Source: Corynebacterium meridianum
Lineage (GTDB): Bacteria; Actinomycetota; Actinomycetes; Mycobacteriales; Mycobacteriaceae
Direction of reading: 5' to 3'
DNA: 64,000 bases
Assembly (NCBI RefSeq): GCF_016342265.1
Contig: NZ_JAEIOS010000009.1
Location: 1-64,000, forward strand
Made by a program: the position numbers and the translations under genes. Under the pieces are notes generated by a model. That model searched no databases, was not told the origin of the DNA, and saw nothing but the letters and a program-made list of their open reading frames with translations. Shown here piece by piece: positions 53,369-61,189 of the stretch; positions within the stretch are counted from its first letter, which is position 1, and every line of letters starts with the position of its first letter.

Positions 53369-53880
53369 TCATCCGGGACCACGTTCGGAGCTGGGCGGGG
53401 CCGGGCGACGGGGATGAGGGGATCACGGTACCCCACCGTGTCACCCTGTTCCCGGTCGTCATCGGACACTCCACCGATCGACCTACACACCCCGAACACG
53501 AGGGAACCGGTTTCCCGCAACGGTGTCCGGCGTCGACGATTCCAGGAGCTCCGCCAGATCCCGGCGGCTCGGCGGTGAATCTCCGGAGGCCGGCACGGAA
53601 GACCTCGTTTCAATCCGGTCAGGCTGCCGATCATCCTTGGGGGACCTCCCGCCAGCCTGCCCCCGGACACCCCCACCGAAAAAGAATTCGTTTTTCAGTC
53701 GTTCTGTCCCGGACGGGTGGGAATCACTGTCCGTGGGACCGACCGCCCAGACGCTCCTGGAGCACCTTCTCTACGTGATCCGGCTCGGTTACCGTTGCAG
53801 AACAGACCGATCGGCATCCGTGATTCTCCTGCATGGCGCCATCGTATCCGCACGTTCCCGCGATCACTGCCGTGCAGACG
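53369..53880. other. Intergenic region between convergent genes
   Basis: About 510 bp. No gene with coding character is seen on either strand. An AT-rich inverted repeat (53678-53696, GAAAAA/TTTTTC) could act as a weak bidirectional terminator. Confidence 0.45.
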
Positions 53881-54636
53881 TCAGGAGCCGAGGGAGGTGA
53901 CGCCCTGGATGATCGCGGTGATCCCACCGAGCCCGGCGACGGTCAACGCGATCCGTCGGGCGGTCTCCCTGGGGATGAACCGCGACAGCATGGTCCCACC
54001 GAAGATCCCGACGAGCATCCCGACGAAGGCAACCGGCCACATCACCGGCGGCACGGCGGTCACCGAGCTGGCACCGAGGAGGATCTTCAGTATGAAGGAC
54101 AAACCACCCGAAATCACGAACAACGGCTGCAGGGTCGCGGCGAGCATCTGGTGCTCCCACCGCGCCGCCTGCGCGTAAACGGTGATTGCCGGCCCCGCGG
54201 CGCCCGCGAGGGTATTCATGAACCCGCCGATTACACCGGCGGTGAACAGGCTGCCGTTGCCGGAGACATGCGGTATGTGCCGCCGTCCGCCGAGGACAAC
54301 CGCGAGGGCTATGAGCAGGAGCGCACCGACGATGATCTGCAACGGTGCCGCATTGATCGCACGGATGAGGAACACACCCGGGAAAGCCCCCAGGAGAAGA
54401 GGAATCGCGAGGAGCCGCACCTTCCGCCAGTCGACATAGTGCCGCACCGTCCACGTGGTCAGCGCCGCATTCACGGCGGCCAGGGCGTTGACCACCAGAA
54501 CGCCGTCCGCGGGGCCCAGGAGTATCGCCAGAACAGGGACGACGAGGAGGCCGAATCCCATGCCCGATATGCGCTGCAGACAGGACCCCAGGATGACGAT
54601 GATCACCGTGATCGAGACGGTGGCGAGGACACTCAT
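53881..54636 (-). CDS. TauE/SafE (TSUP) family permease
   Basis: A 251-aa membrane protein with about eight hydrophobic segments and the TSUP features GFGLLVVPVLAILLGP, VGALLLIALAVVLGG and AGVIGGFMNTLAGAAGPAITVYAQ. The family exports or imports sulfur-containing anions such as sulfite, sulfoacetate or thiosulfate; the substrate is unknown. MSVLATVSI at 54636 is chosen because TACCAT (54644-54649) lies 7 nt upstream, although the frame is open further back. Confidence 0.85.
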   Translation of the reverse strand: MSVLATVSITVIIVILGSCLQRISGMGFGLLVVPVLAILLGPADGVLVVNALAAVNAALTTWTVRHYVDWRKVRLLAIPLLLGAFPGVFLIRAINAAPLQIIVGALLLIALAVVLGGRRHIPHVSGNGSLFTAGVIGGFMNTLAGAAGPAITVYAQAARWEHQMLAATLQPLFVISGGLSFILKILLGASSVTAVPPVMWPVAFVGMLVGIFGGTMLSRFIPRETARRIALTVAGLGGITAIIQGVTSLGS

Positions 54637-54643
54637 GCGGGGA

Positions 54644-54649
54644 ATGGTA
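54644..54649 (-). promoter_or_regulatory. -10 box of the TSUP gene (leaderless)
   Basis: TACCAT on the minus strand, 7 nt before the ATG at 54636. Confidence 0.4.
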
Positions 54650-54862
54650 CAGCCGCGGCCGGGATTCACCGTGTCGGCCCCGAATTGGGCGACTCCGGCC
54701 GTAATTCTGCCGGTCCGGCACCACCGGAAACTGTGCGGATACAGGCATACCGTTCCGACAGAGGGGTACAGCGGGGGTGCCACTCGGAGGTCAACCGTCC
54801 TAGTCCGGTCCAGCCTCCAGCGACCACGGCACACCGGCGGCACCGAACCAGTACCGCCGAAT

Positions 54863-54879
54863 GCCCGACGAGTTCGGGC
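54863..54879 (-). terminator. Small hairpin after coaD
   Basis: A 6-bp inverted repeat (54863-54868 with 54874-54879), immediately after the coaD stop. Weak. Confidence 0.3.
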
Positions 54880-54882
54880 GGG

Positions 54883-55371
54883 TCAGTGCCCGGTGGGAGC
54901 TGCGGAGAACTTCGCACGGATCGCCGTGGCGACGTTAGGCGGGAGGATCCCCGACACATCCCCGCCGTGCCGTGCCACTTCCTTGCACAGCGTGGATGAG
55001 ATGTACCCGTACTTCGGGTCCGTGAGAAGGAAGAACGTGTCCACCCCCGACAGTCGCCGGTTGATCTGTGCCATCGGCAGCTCGTACTCGTAGTCGATCC
55101 CGGAGCGCAGACCCTTGACCAGGGCAGTCACCCCGTTCTGTGTGGTGTAATCGACCAGCAGCCCCGACCAGGTGTCCACGGCTATCCCCGGAATCCCGGA
55201 GACGGCCTCCTCGATGAGGTGTACCCGCTCGTCCATGGTGAACAGCCCCTGCTTCTTCGGGTTGACCGTGACCAGCACCGTGACCTCGCCGAACTGGTCG
55301 GCGGCTCGGCGGAAGATGTCGAGATGGCCCATGGTGACGGGATCGAAGGACCCCGGGCAGACGACCCTCAC
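54883..55371 (-). CDS. coaD: Pantetheine-phosphate adenylyltransferase
   Basis: Transfers AMP from ATP to 4'-phosphopantetheine in CoA synthesis. The 162-aa nucleotidyltransferase has the signature VCPGSFDPVTMGHLDIFRRA at the N-terminus and the second motif YISSTLCKEVARHGGDVSGI near the C-terminus. It starts with GTG (55371), whose codon overlaps the rsmD stop (GTGA), so the two genes are translationally coupled. Confidence 0.97.
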   Translation of the reverse strand: MRVVCPGSFDPVTMGHLDIFRRAADQFGEVTVLVTVNPKKQGLFTMDERVHLIEEAVSGIPGIAVDTWSGLLVDYTTQNGVTALVKGLRSGIDYEYELPMAQINRRLSGVDTFFLLTDPKYGYISSTLCKEVARHGGDVSGILPPNVATAIRAKFSAAPTGH

Positions 55372-56018
55372 CGTGCCTCCCCCGTCTCATCCGCTCCATC
55401 GCCGGATGCGTGCACACCAGCAGCATTTGCGCCCACGTCTCCGGCCAGATCAGCGTGGAACACCGCCATATCCATCCGGGCGCGACCGTAGGTCCGTTTC
55501 TTCAGCTTCTGCGTCGTGGGTACGTAGCAGGCGGGCCACGCCGTCTCCGGGGACTCGATGTGTCGTTCGACGACGACGGCGGCTCCATCCGCGAGTGCGG
55601 GAACCAGCGCGGTCAGCATCTCGGTCACCGCCTCATCCGCGAGTTCGTAGGGCGGATCGGCGAGAACCATGTCGAAATGCCCCCGGGGTGCTCCGGCGAC
55701 GTAGACGGAGGCCTTCATCTCTGCGACGGTGACGTTCGGGTGTCCGACCACCGTGACGTTGTGCCGGATGGTGTCCGCCGCGGTGCGGTTGTTCTCGACG
55801 AGGACGACCTCCTCCGCTCCGCGCGAGGCGGCCTCGAGCCCCAGCGCGCCGGAGCCCGCGAACAGATCCAGTACCCGTTTTCCGACGAACCCGAACCTGA
55901 CCTGCAGGGATGAGAACAGTCCCTCCCTGGCCCGGTCACTGGTGGGGCGGGTGCCCGCCGGCGGCACCTTGATCTTCCGTCCCCGGGCGTCGCCGGAAAT
56001 GATGCGGGTCAGGCCCAT
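55368..56018 (-). CDS. rsmD: 16S rRNA m2G966 methyltransferase
   Basis: Methylates G966 of 16S rRNA on the 30S subunit. The 216-aa protein begins MGLTRIISGDARGRKIKVP and has the SAM motif VLDLFAGSGALGLEAASRG and the catalytic DMVLADPPY. MGLTRIISG at 56018 is the family start, with a strong GGAGGAG upstream that lies within the 3' end of the preceding carrier-protein gene. The coupling to coaD is the common bacterial arrangement. Confidence 0.94.
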   Translation of the reverse strand: MGLTRIISGDARGRKIKVPPAGTRPTSDRAREGLFSSLQVRFGFVGKRVLDLFAGSGALGLEAASRGAEEVVLVENNRTAADTIRHNVTVVGHPNVTVAEMKASVYVAGAPRGHFDMVLADPPYELADEAVTEMLTALVPALADGAAVVVERHIESPETAWPACYVPTTQKLKKRTYGRARMDMAVFHADLAGDVGANAAGVHASGDGADETGEAR

Positions 56019-56019
56019 G

Positions 56020-56232
56020 TCAGTTCTCCTCCAGTTCGAGTAGTACGTCACCGCCGGTTACGTCAGCGAAGTCGGGGAACCTCCGCCCCCGGACGACTCC
56101 CGGCCCCGGGGCGATGACGGGGGCCTCGAGCTTGACCGTCTCGACGACGGCGACGGGGTGCCCGGTGTCCACGTGTTCACCGTCCGCGACTGTGTAGCGG
56201 ACTATTCCGGCGAACGGAGCACAGATTCTCAT
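56020..56232 (-). CDS. Small biotin/lipoyl-type carrier protein
   Basis: A 70-aa single biotinyl/lipoyl domain. The hammerhead is recognised from MRICAPFAGIVRYTVADGEHV, the target lysine in VETVKLEAPVIAPGPG, and GDVLLELEE at the end. The usual biotinylation motif is E-A/S-M-K-M/L; here it is E-T-V-K-L, so modification is uncertain. It lies 1 nt upstream of rsmD, whose SD is inside its 3' end. Small proteins of this kind accompany acyl-CoA carboxylases in actinobacteria, but no carboxylase is nearby. Confidence 0.75.
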   Translation of the reverse strand: MRICAPFAGIVRYTVADGEHVDTGHPVAVVETVKLEAPVIAPGPGVVRGRRFPDFADVTGGDVLLELEEN

Positions 56233-56451
56233 GGCGTTCAGCCTATCGCACCGACGGAGTGGGACGGACGCGTGACCGGAAGCCGTCGCGCGGGCCGGGA
56301 TCAGCCCCTGAACGGGGGCGCTACACCTAGTAGATCCGCTGCGCCCAGGCCCCGGATGGAGCAGAATCGCAAGCAGACGGTTCGTCGTCGGTCCCGTCAA
56401 CTTCATCCATGTCTGCCGCGTCGACAACGGCGGGGAGCCCGAGGAGAGACC

Positions 56452-57264
56452 ATGTCCCCAGAACGACCACCGAACGATCGCTCCGGCTCCGCGGGTGGTC
56501 CCTATCCCGGGCACGGACAGGGGGCCCCGTACCCCCGCATTCCAGGAGACACGCCCGGCACCGGTTTCGGCGGGCCCGGCCGGAGTCCCACCGGCAACAC
56601 CCCACCCGGCCCACCCCCCGGTTTCTATCCCCCTGCACCGGGCCGAGGTGCTCCCCAGGGTCCACCTCCCGGATACTTCCCGCCGGGCGCTCCCCAGGGC
56701 CCGCACCAGGGACCGCCCCCCGGGTCTCCTCCCGCCGGTCCCGCCGGGTGGGGTACGGGACAACCCTCCACACCTCAACCCCGGCGAGACGGACAGAACC
56801 ATTCCGCAGACAGGGAACGGAAACCGTTCTTCCGTCGGTTCGGGATGTTCTTCGCCGGTTTCGTGGCGGGTCTCATGACCTGGGCGGTCGGTCTCGGTGT
56901 CTCCTCCTATATGGTCGACCGCGACATGGAGAATGCGGAGCGGACACTGTATCTCCAGGACGGTCCCAGCGTCGGTCCCGGTAAACACGAGGTCGGCGTC
57001 GACGCCGAAAGGAGCTGGTACTGGTCCCCGGGCGGCGACTCCTGCACCTGGCGCGTACTTGACGCACGGGGGAAGGTGCTCTCAGAAAAGAGTGACTGGG
57101 TCAATGAGATGGCGGACCTCCTCGATCCGAAGGCCGCCGTCTTCGAGTCCCTGGGATGCGGCGACTGGCGGCCCGTCTCATTCCCAAACGAGGTCCTGAT
57201 GGGACCGGACGCGCCCCGGGTGAAACCGGTCCCGGCGGGAAGCACCCCGGGAATCTCGCTCTGA
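56452..57264 (+). CDS. Single-pass surface protein with Pro/Gly-rich N-terminus and paired-Cys domain
   Basis: A 270-aa protein. Residues 1-120 are a Pro/Gly-rich, low-complexity cytoplasmic segment with repeated PPPG and GPP units. A transmembrane helix (FGMFFAGFVAGLMTWAVGLG) follows at about 128-150. The extracytoplasmic domain has two cysteines in GGDSCTWRVLDARG and ESLGCGDWRP. That pattern (C-x-W... GCG-W) resembles a small beta-sandwich domain common in actinobacterial secreted proteins. The ATG at 56452 follows GAGGAGA. Function unknown. Confidence 0.75.
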   Translation: MSPERPPNDRSGSAGGPYPGHGQGAPYPRIPGDTPGTGFGGPGRSPTGNTPPGPPPGFYPPAPGRGAPQGPPPGYFPPGAPQGPHQGPPPGSPPAGPAGWGTGQPSTPQPRRDGQNHSADRERKPFFRRFGMFFAGFVAGLMTWAVGLGVSSYMVDRDMENAERTLYLQDGPSVGPGKHEVGVDAERSWYWSPGGDSCTWRVLDARGKVLSEKSDWVNEMADLLDPKAAVFESLGCGDWRPVSFPNEVLMGPDAPRVKPVPAGSTPGISL

Positions 57265-57719
57265 CCTGCCGGGGCGGCCGGGGGCTCACCGCACGTCGGT
57301 CGATCCCCCCGCCGAACGTGGTGCCGGGACCCCTCCGGACCGTCTGATCACCTACCCCGAAAAAGGTGGTGGTGATCATTCCCACACCAGCCCTCAACCG
57401 CTTTCGAATCGGTGCAAAAATCCCTTTCTGCCTGGGTCTACCCGGTGGGGTTCCCTACCGGGGCTACCTGATCGCCCCCATGAGCGGCGGATTCCGGTGC
57501 ACCCAGCCAACTAACAGGCGTAGCGTCGAAAATGTTGACGCGATGAGCTCTCCAAGGAGCCTGACGCCACCCCCGAATCTTCAGGGGGACAGAAGGCCAG
57601 TCGAACGCGATGGGATATTCGACCGCTGCACACCAGTCTGATGGGGCTCGTTCGCGTGAGTGAACCTGAAACCTGGATTCCCCAGTTGACACCCCGTCTT
57701 GGAAAGGTCTGAAACAACC
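57265..57719. other. Upstream region of the pyruvate formate-lyase operon
   Basis: About 455 bp without a gene. It holds the terminator-like hairpin at 57345-57378, a weak GlxR-like match (57371-57386) and a TAGCGT hexamer (57521-57526) that could be a -10. A TTGACA (57687-57692) is present but lacks a proper -10. No known riboswitch is recognised. Confidence 0.4.
57345..57378 (+). terminator. Hairpin between the surface protein and pflB
   Basis: TGATCACC and GGTGATCA (57345-57352 with 57371-57378) pair perfectly, with a further ACC/GGT inside. It is either a terminator for the surface-protein gene or a regulatory palindrome of the pfl operon. Confidence 0.4.
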
Positions 57720-59819
57720 GTGACCACATTCGCTCCAACCCCCACCGACACCGACTCCCCCTGGGAAGGGTTCGAGTCCGGCCCCTGGTGCGATCACATC
57801 GACGTCCGCGATTTCGTGCAACGGAACTACTCCCCCTACACCGGGGATGCGGCATTCCTCTCCGGTCCGACCGCCAAGACCCTGCGGGTCTGGGACACGC
57901 TGGAGAAGGACTACCTCGCGGAGGAACGCAAGCGCCGGGTGTACGACGTAGACACCCACACTCCCGCTGACGTCGACGCCTTCCCGGCCGGCTACATCTC
58001 CGACGATGACGATGTCGTCGTCGGCCTGCAGACGGACGTTCCGCTCAAGCGGGCGATGATGCCCAACGGCGGCTGGCGGATGGTGGAGCAGGCGATCCGC
58101 GAAGCGGGCAAGGAACCCGACGAGCGGGTCAAGGAGATATTCACCCGCTACCGCAAGACACACAACGACGCCGTGTTCGAGATCTACACCCCGCGCATCC
58201 GTGCGGCCCGGTCCTCGCACATCGTCACCGGACTCCCGGACGCCTACGGACGCGGCCGCATCATCGGTGACTACCGCCGCGTAGCGCTCTACGGCGTCGA
58301 CCGGCTCATCGAGGACAAGGAGGCCGCGAAGCACGCCGTCGGCTCGAACCCGTTCAGTGAGCACTGGTGCCGCTACCGCGAGGAGCACTCCGAACAGATC
58401 AAGGCACTGAAGAAGCTGAAGAAGATGGCCGCGGACTACGGCTTCGACATCTCCCGGCCCGCCGCGACCGCGCAGGAGGCCGTGCAGTGGACCTACTTCG
58501 GCTACCTCGCCTCTGTGAAGAGCCAGGACGGTGCCGCGATGTCCTTCGGTCGACTGTCCCCGTTCTTCGACATCTACTTCGAGCGTGACCTCGCCGCGGG
58601 CCGGATCACCGAGGAGGACGCGCAGGAGATCATCGACCAGCTGGTCCTGAAGCTGCGGATCGTCCGGTTCCTGCGGACCATCGACTACGACCAGATCTTC
58701 TCCGGTGACCCCTACTGGGCCACCTGGTCCGACGCCGGCTTCGGCGAGGACGGCCGACCGCTGGTCACCAAGACCGCGTTCCGCCTGTTGCAGACCCTGC
58801 GCAATCTCGGCCCGGCACCGGAGCCGAACATCACGGTGTTCTGGGATCCGGCACTGCCCGAGGGGTACAAGGAGTTCTGCGCGGCGATCTCCATCGAGAC
58901 CTCCTCGATTCAGTACGAGTCCGACGAGCAGATCCGCAGCCACTGGGGCGACGACGCCGCCATCGCCTGCTGCGTCTCCCCCATGGCCGTCGGCAAGCAG
59001 ATGCAGTTCTTCGGCGCCCGCGTCAACGCGGCCAAGGCCCTGCTCTACGCCATGAACGGCGGACGCGACGAGGTCTCCGGTAAGCAGGTCGTCGAGGGCT
59101 TCGCCCCCGTCGAGGGCGACGGGCCGCTCGATTTCGACGAGGTCTGGCACAAGTACGAGGACATGCTGGACTGGGTGATCGGCACCTACGTCGAGGCCCT
59201 GAACATCATCCACTACTGCCACGACCGCTACGCCTACGAGGCAGTGGAGATGGCGCTGCACGACTCAGACATCCAGCGCACGATGGGCTGCGGCATCGCC
59301 GGTCTGTCCATCGTCGCGGACTCGCTCTCCGCGATCCGGTACGCGAAGGTCTACCCCGTCCGCGACGAGACCGGGCTGATCGTCGACTACCGCACCGAGG
59401 GTGAGTTCCCGATCTACGGCAACGACGACGACCGGGCCGACGACATCGCCGCGACGATCGTGCACACCGTCATGGCGAAGATCAAGGAGATCCCGATGTA
59501 CCGGGACGCCATCCCGACCCAGTCGGTGCTGACGATCACCTCGAACGTCGTGTACGGCAAGGCGACGGGTTCCTTCCCCTCCGGACACAAGGCCGGTACT
59601 CCGTTCTCCCCGGGCGCGAACCCGGAGAACGCCCTCGACTCGCACGGCATGGTCGCCTCGATGCTGTCGGTGGGCAAGCTCGACTACAACGACGCCCTGG
59701 ACGGCATTTCCCTGACCAACACCATCACGCCCTCCGGTCTCGGTCGGACCCCCGATGAGCGGATCCGGAATCTCGTTGGCGTCCTCGACGCCGGATTCAT
59801 CATCGACGACAACGACTGA
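57720..59819 (+). CDS. pflB: Pyruvate formate-lyase large chain lacking the glycyl-radical domain
   Basis: Catalytic barrel of formate C-acetyltransferase (pyruvate plus CoA to acetyl-CoA plus formate). The 699-aa chain carries the active-site pair Cys417-Cys418 in IACCVSPM, at almost the same position as in E. coli PflB. It ends at [15 protein letters not shown], about 60 residues before the normal C-terminus, so the RVSGYAV glycyl-radical loop is missing. That loop is encoded by the next gene. The GTG at 57720 ([16 protein letters not shown]) follows AAAGG; a TTG 7 codons earlier is possible. Confidence 0.93.
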   Translation: MTTFAPTPTDTDSPWEGFESGPWCDHIDVRDFVQRNYSPYTGDAAFLSGPTAKTLRVWDTLEKDYLAEERKRRVYDVDTHTPADVDAFPAGYISDDDDVVVGLQTDVPLKRAMMPNGGWRMVEQAIREAGKEPDERVKEIFTRYRKTHNDAVFEIYTPRIRAARSSHIVTGLPDAYGRGRIIGDYRRVALYGVDRLIEDKEAAKHAVGSNPFSEHWCRYREEHSEQIKALKKLKKMAADYGFDISRPAATAQEAVQWTYFGYLASVKSQDGAAMSFGRLSPFFDIYFERDLAAGRITEEDAQEIIDQLVLKLRIVRFLRTIDYDQIFSGDPYWATWSDAGFGEDGRPLVTKTAFRLLQTLRNLGPAPEPNITVFWDPALPEGYKEFCAAISIETSSIQYESDEQIRSHWGDDAAIACCVSPMAVGKQMQFFGARVNAAKALLYAMNGGRDEVSGKQVVEGFAPVEGDGPLDFDEVWHKYEDMLDWVIGTYVEALNIIHYCHDRYAYEAVEMALHDSDIQRTMGCGIAGLSIVADSLSAIRYAKVYPVRDETGLIVDYRTEGEFPIYGNDDDRADDIAATIVHTVMAKIKEIPMYRDAIPTQSVLTITSNVVYGKATGSFPSGHKAGTPFSPGANPENALDSHGMVASMLSVGKLDYNDALDGISLTNTITPSGLGRTPDERIRNLVGVLDAGFIIDDND

Positions 59820-59863
59820 CCCACCAAACCTCCCATCCACCACCATCCAAAGGAGAACCACAC

Positions 59864-60115
59864 ATGTCATCCCTCTCTTTCGACGAGCGCCTCGCCGACA
59901 TGAAGTCCAACCGGGCCGCAACGCACTCCGGTTCCGGTCTCTACCACGCCAACATCAACGTCCTCGACCGCTCGACCCTCGAGGACGCGGTGGAGAACCC
60001 CGACAAGTACCCGAACCTCACCGTCCGGGTGTCCGGGTACGCCGTGAACTTCGTGAAGCTGACGAAGGAACAGCAGCTCGACGTCATCTCCCGGACGTTC
60101 CATGAGGGCGCCTGA
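59864..60115 (+). CDS. grcA: Stand-alone glycyl-radical domain (GrcA-like)
   Basis: An 83-aa protein. After a new N-terminus of about 22 residues it matches the last 60 residues of Pfl[21 protein letters not shown], then [20 protein letters not shown] with the radical Gly58, and DVISRTFHE. It begins almost exactly where the upstream PflB chain stops. It has its own AAAGGAG (59849-59855) 8 nt before the ATG, and lies 44 nt after the pflB stop and 46 nt before pflA. It should dock onto the barrel and supply the radical in trans, like E. coli GrcA (YfiD). Confidence 0.92.
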   Translation: MSSLSFDERLADMKSNRAATHSGSGLYHANINVLDRSTLEDAVENPDKYPNLTVRVSGYAVNFVKLTKEQQLDVISRTFHEGA

Positions 60116-60161
60116 CATCACCGCCCGCTGAGGCACGGAAGTACCGAAAAGGAGCACCACC

Positions 60162-61040
60162 ATGTCCGACGGGATCAACTCCCCCGTCGTCGTCGCCCCC
60201 TCCGAGGGGCCGAGGATACGGGGAACCGCCGAGGGCATCGGTGGTGCCCACTCCGTACTGCCCGACGACACCGAGGGCCGCAGCAAGCTGTTCGCGGCCC
60301 GGCGCACGGGTGATGTCGGCCTGGTCCACTCCTGGGAGCTGGTGACGGCGGTCGACGGTCCGGGAACCCGGATGACGCTGTTCCTCTCCGGCTGCCCGTT
60401 GCGGTGCCAGTACTGCCACAATCCGGACACGATGGAGATGCGGACCGGCACCCTGGAGACCGCCGAGGACATCATCGCCAAGGTGAAGCGCTACCGGGCG
60501 GTGTTCCGGGCCTCCGGCGGCGGACTGACCATCTCCGGTGGCGAACCGCTGTTCCAGATCGCGTTCGCCCGGCGGGTGTTCACCGCCTGTCACGACGCCG
60601 GGATCCACGTCGCCGTGGACACCTCCGGATACCTCGGTTCGCGGTTGACCGACTCCGACCTCGACTCGATCGATCTGTTCCTCCTCGACGTGAAGTCGGG
60701 GGACCCGGACACCTACCGCCACGTGACCGGCCGCGAGCTGCAGCCCACCATCGACTTCGGTGACCGCCTCGCGGCACACGGAAAGAAGATCTGGATCCGG
60801 TTCGTTCTCGTCCCCGGGCTCACCGACGACCCCGACAACGTGGGCAAGGTGTGCGACATCGTCTCCCGGTGGAAGGACTCCGTGGAGCGCGTCGAGGTGC
60901 TGCCGTTCCACAACATGGGCCGGGACAAGTGGCACGAACTCGGCATGCACTACAACCTGGAGGACACGAAGCCACCGTCCCCCGAGGCGACGGAGGCCGT
61001 CCGGGACCGGTTCCGCGCACTCGGATTCACCGTCCACTGA
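60162..61040 (+). CDS. pflA: Pyruvate formate-lyase activating enzyme
   Basis: A radical-SAM enzyme that generates the glycyl radical on the PFL partner using a 4Fe-4S cluster. The 292-aa protein has the cluster motif C-x3-C-x2-C in SGCPLRCQYCHNPDT, the glycine-rich ASGGGLTISGGEPLFQ, and IWIRFVLVPGLTDD. About 48 N-terminal residues precede the conserved start (GDVGLVHSWELVTAVDGPG) and have no counterpart in E. coli PflA. A GGAG lies 7 nt before the ATG. It is the last gene of the pflB-grcA-pflA operon and convergent with recG. Confidence 0.93.
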   Translation: MSDGINSPVVVAPSEGPRIRGTAEGIGGAHSVLPDDTEGRSKLFAARRTGDVGLVHSWELVTAVDGPGTRMTLFLSGCPLRCQYCHNPDTMEMRTGTLETAEDIIAKVKRYRAVFRASGGGLTISGGEPLFQIAFARRVFTACHDAGIHVAVDTSGYLGSRLTDSDLDSIDLFLLDVKSGDPDTYRHVTGRELQPTIDFGDRLAAHGKKIWIRFVLVPGLTDDPDNVGKVCDIVSRWKDSVERVEVLPFHNMGRDKWHELGMHYNLEDTKPPSPEATEAVRDRFRALGFTVH

Positions 61041-61100
61041 ACGGCCCAGCGCGACAATCACCGGGATCAGGCTATCTTCCTCCCCTCCCCGCCGGGTACA

Positions 61101-61136
61101 GGCCGGGCGGCGCGCCCGAGCATTCCCCGCCCGGCC
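61101..61136. terminator. Bidirectional terminator between pflA and recG
   Basis: A perfect 10-bp GC stem (61101-61110 with 61127-61136) and a 16-nt loop between the two convergent stop codons. Confidence 0.6.
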
Positions 61137-61189
61137 GTCAGGTGCCGGCGGGAAAACCCGAACATCCGGACCGGGGCACATCGAACACG

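Noticed and set aside
53523..53927. Small open frames in the ABC transporter-TSUP intergenic region
   Set aside because: No ribosome binding sites with good spacing, unnatural composition, and no recognisable motif on either strand.
57265..57719. A riboswitch upstream of pflB
   Set aside because: Hairpins are present, but I could not match conserved cores of cobalamin, TPP, glycine or c-di-AMP riboswitches by eye.
57720..60115. pflB as a frameshifted or nonsense-truncated pseudogene
   Set aside because: The downstream domain has its own ATG, a strong SD, a 44-nt spacer and a new N-terminus, and both products keep their catalytic residues (Cys417-Cys418 and Gly58).
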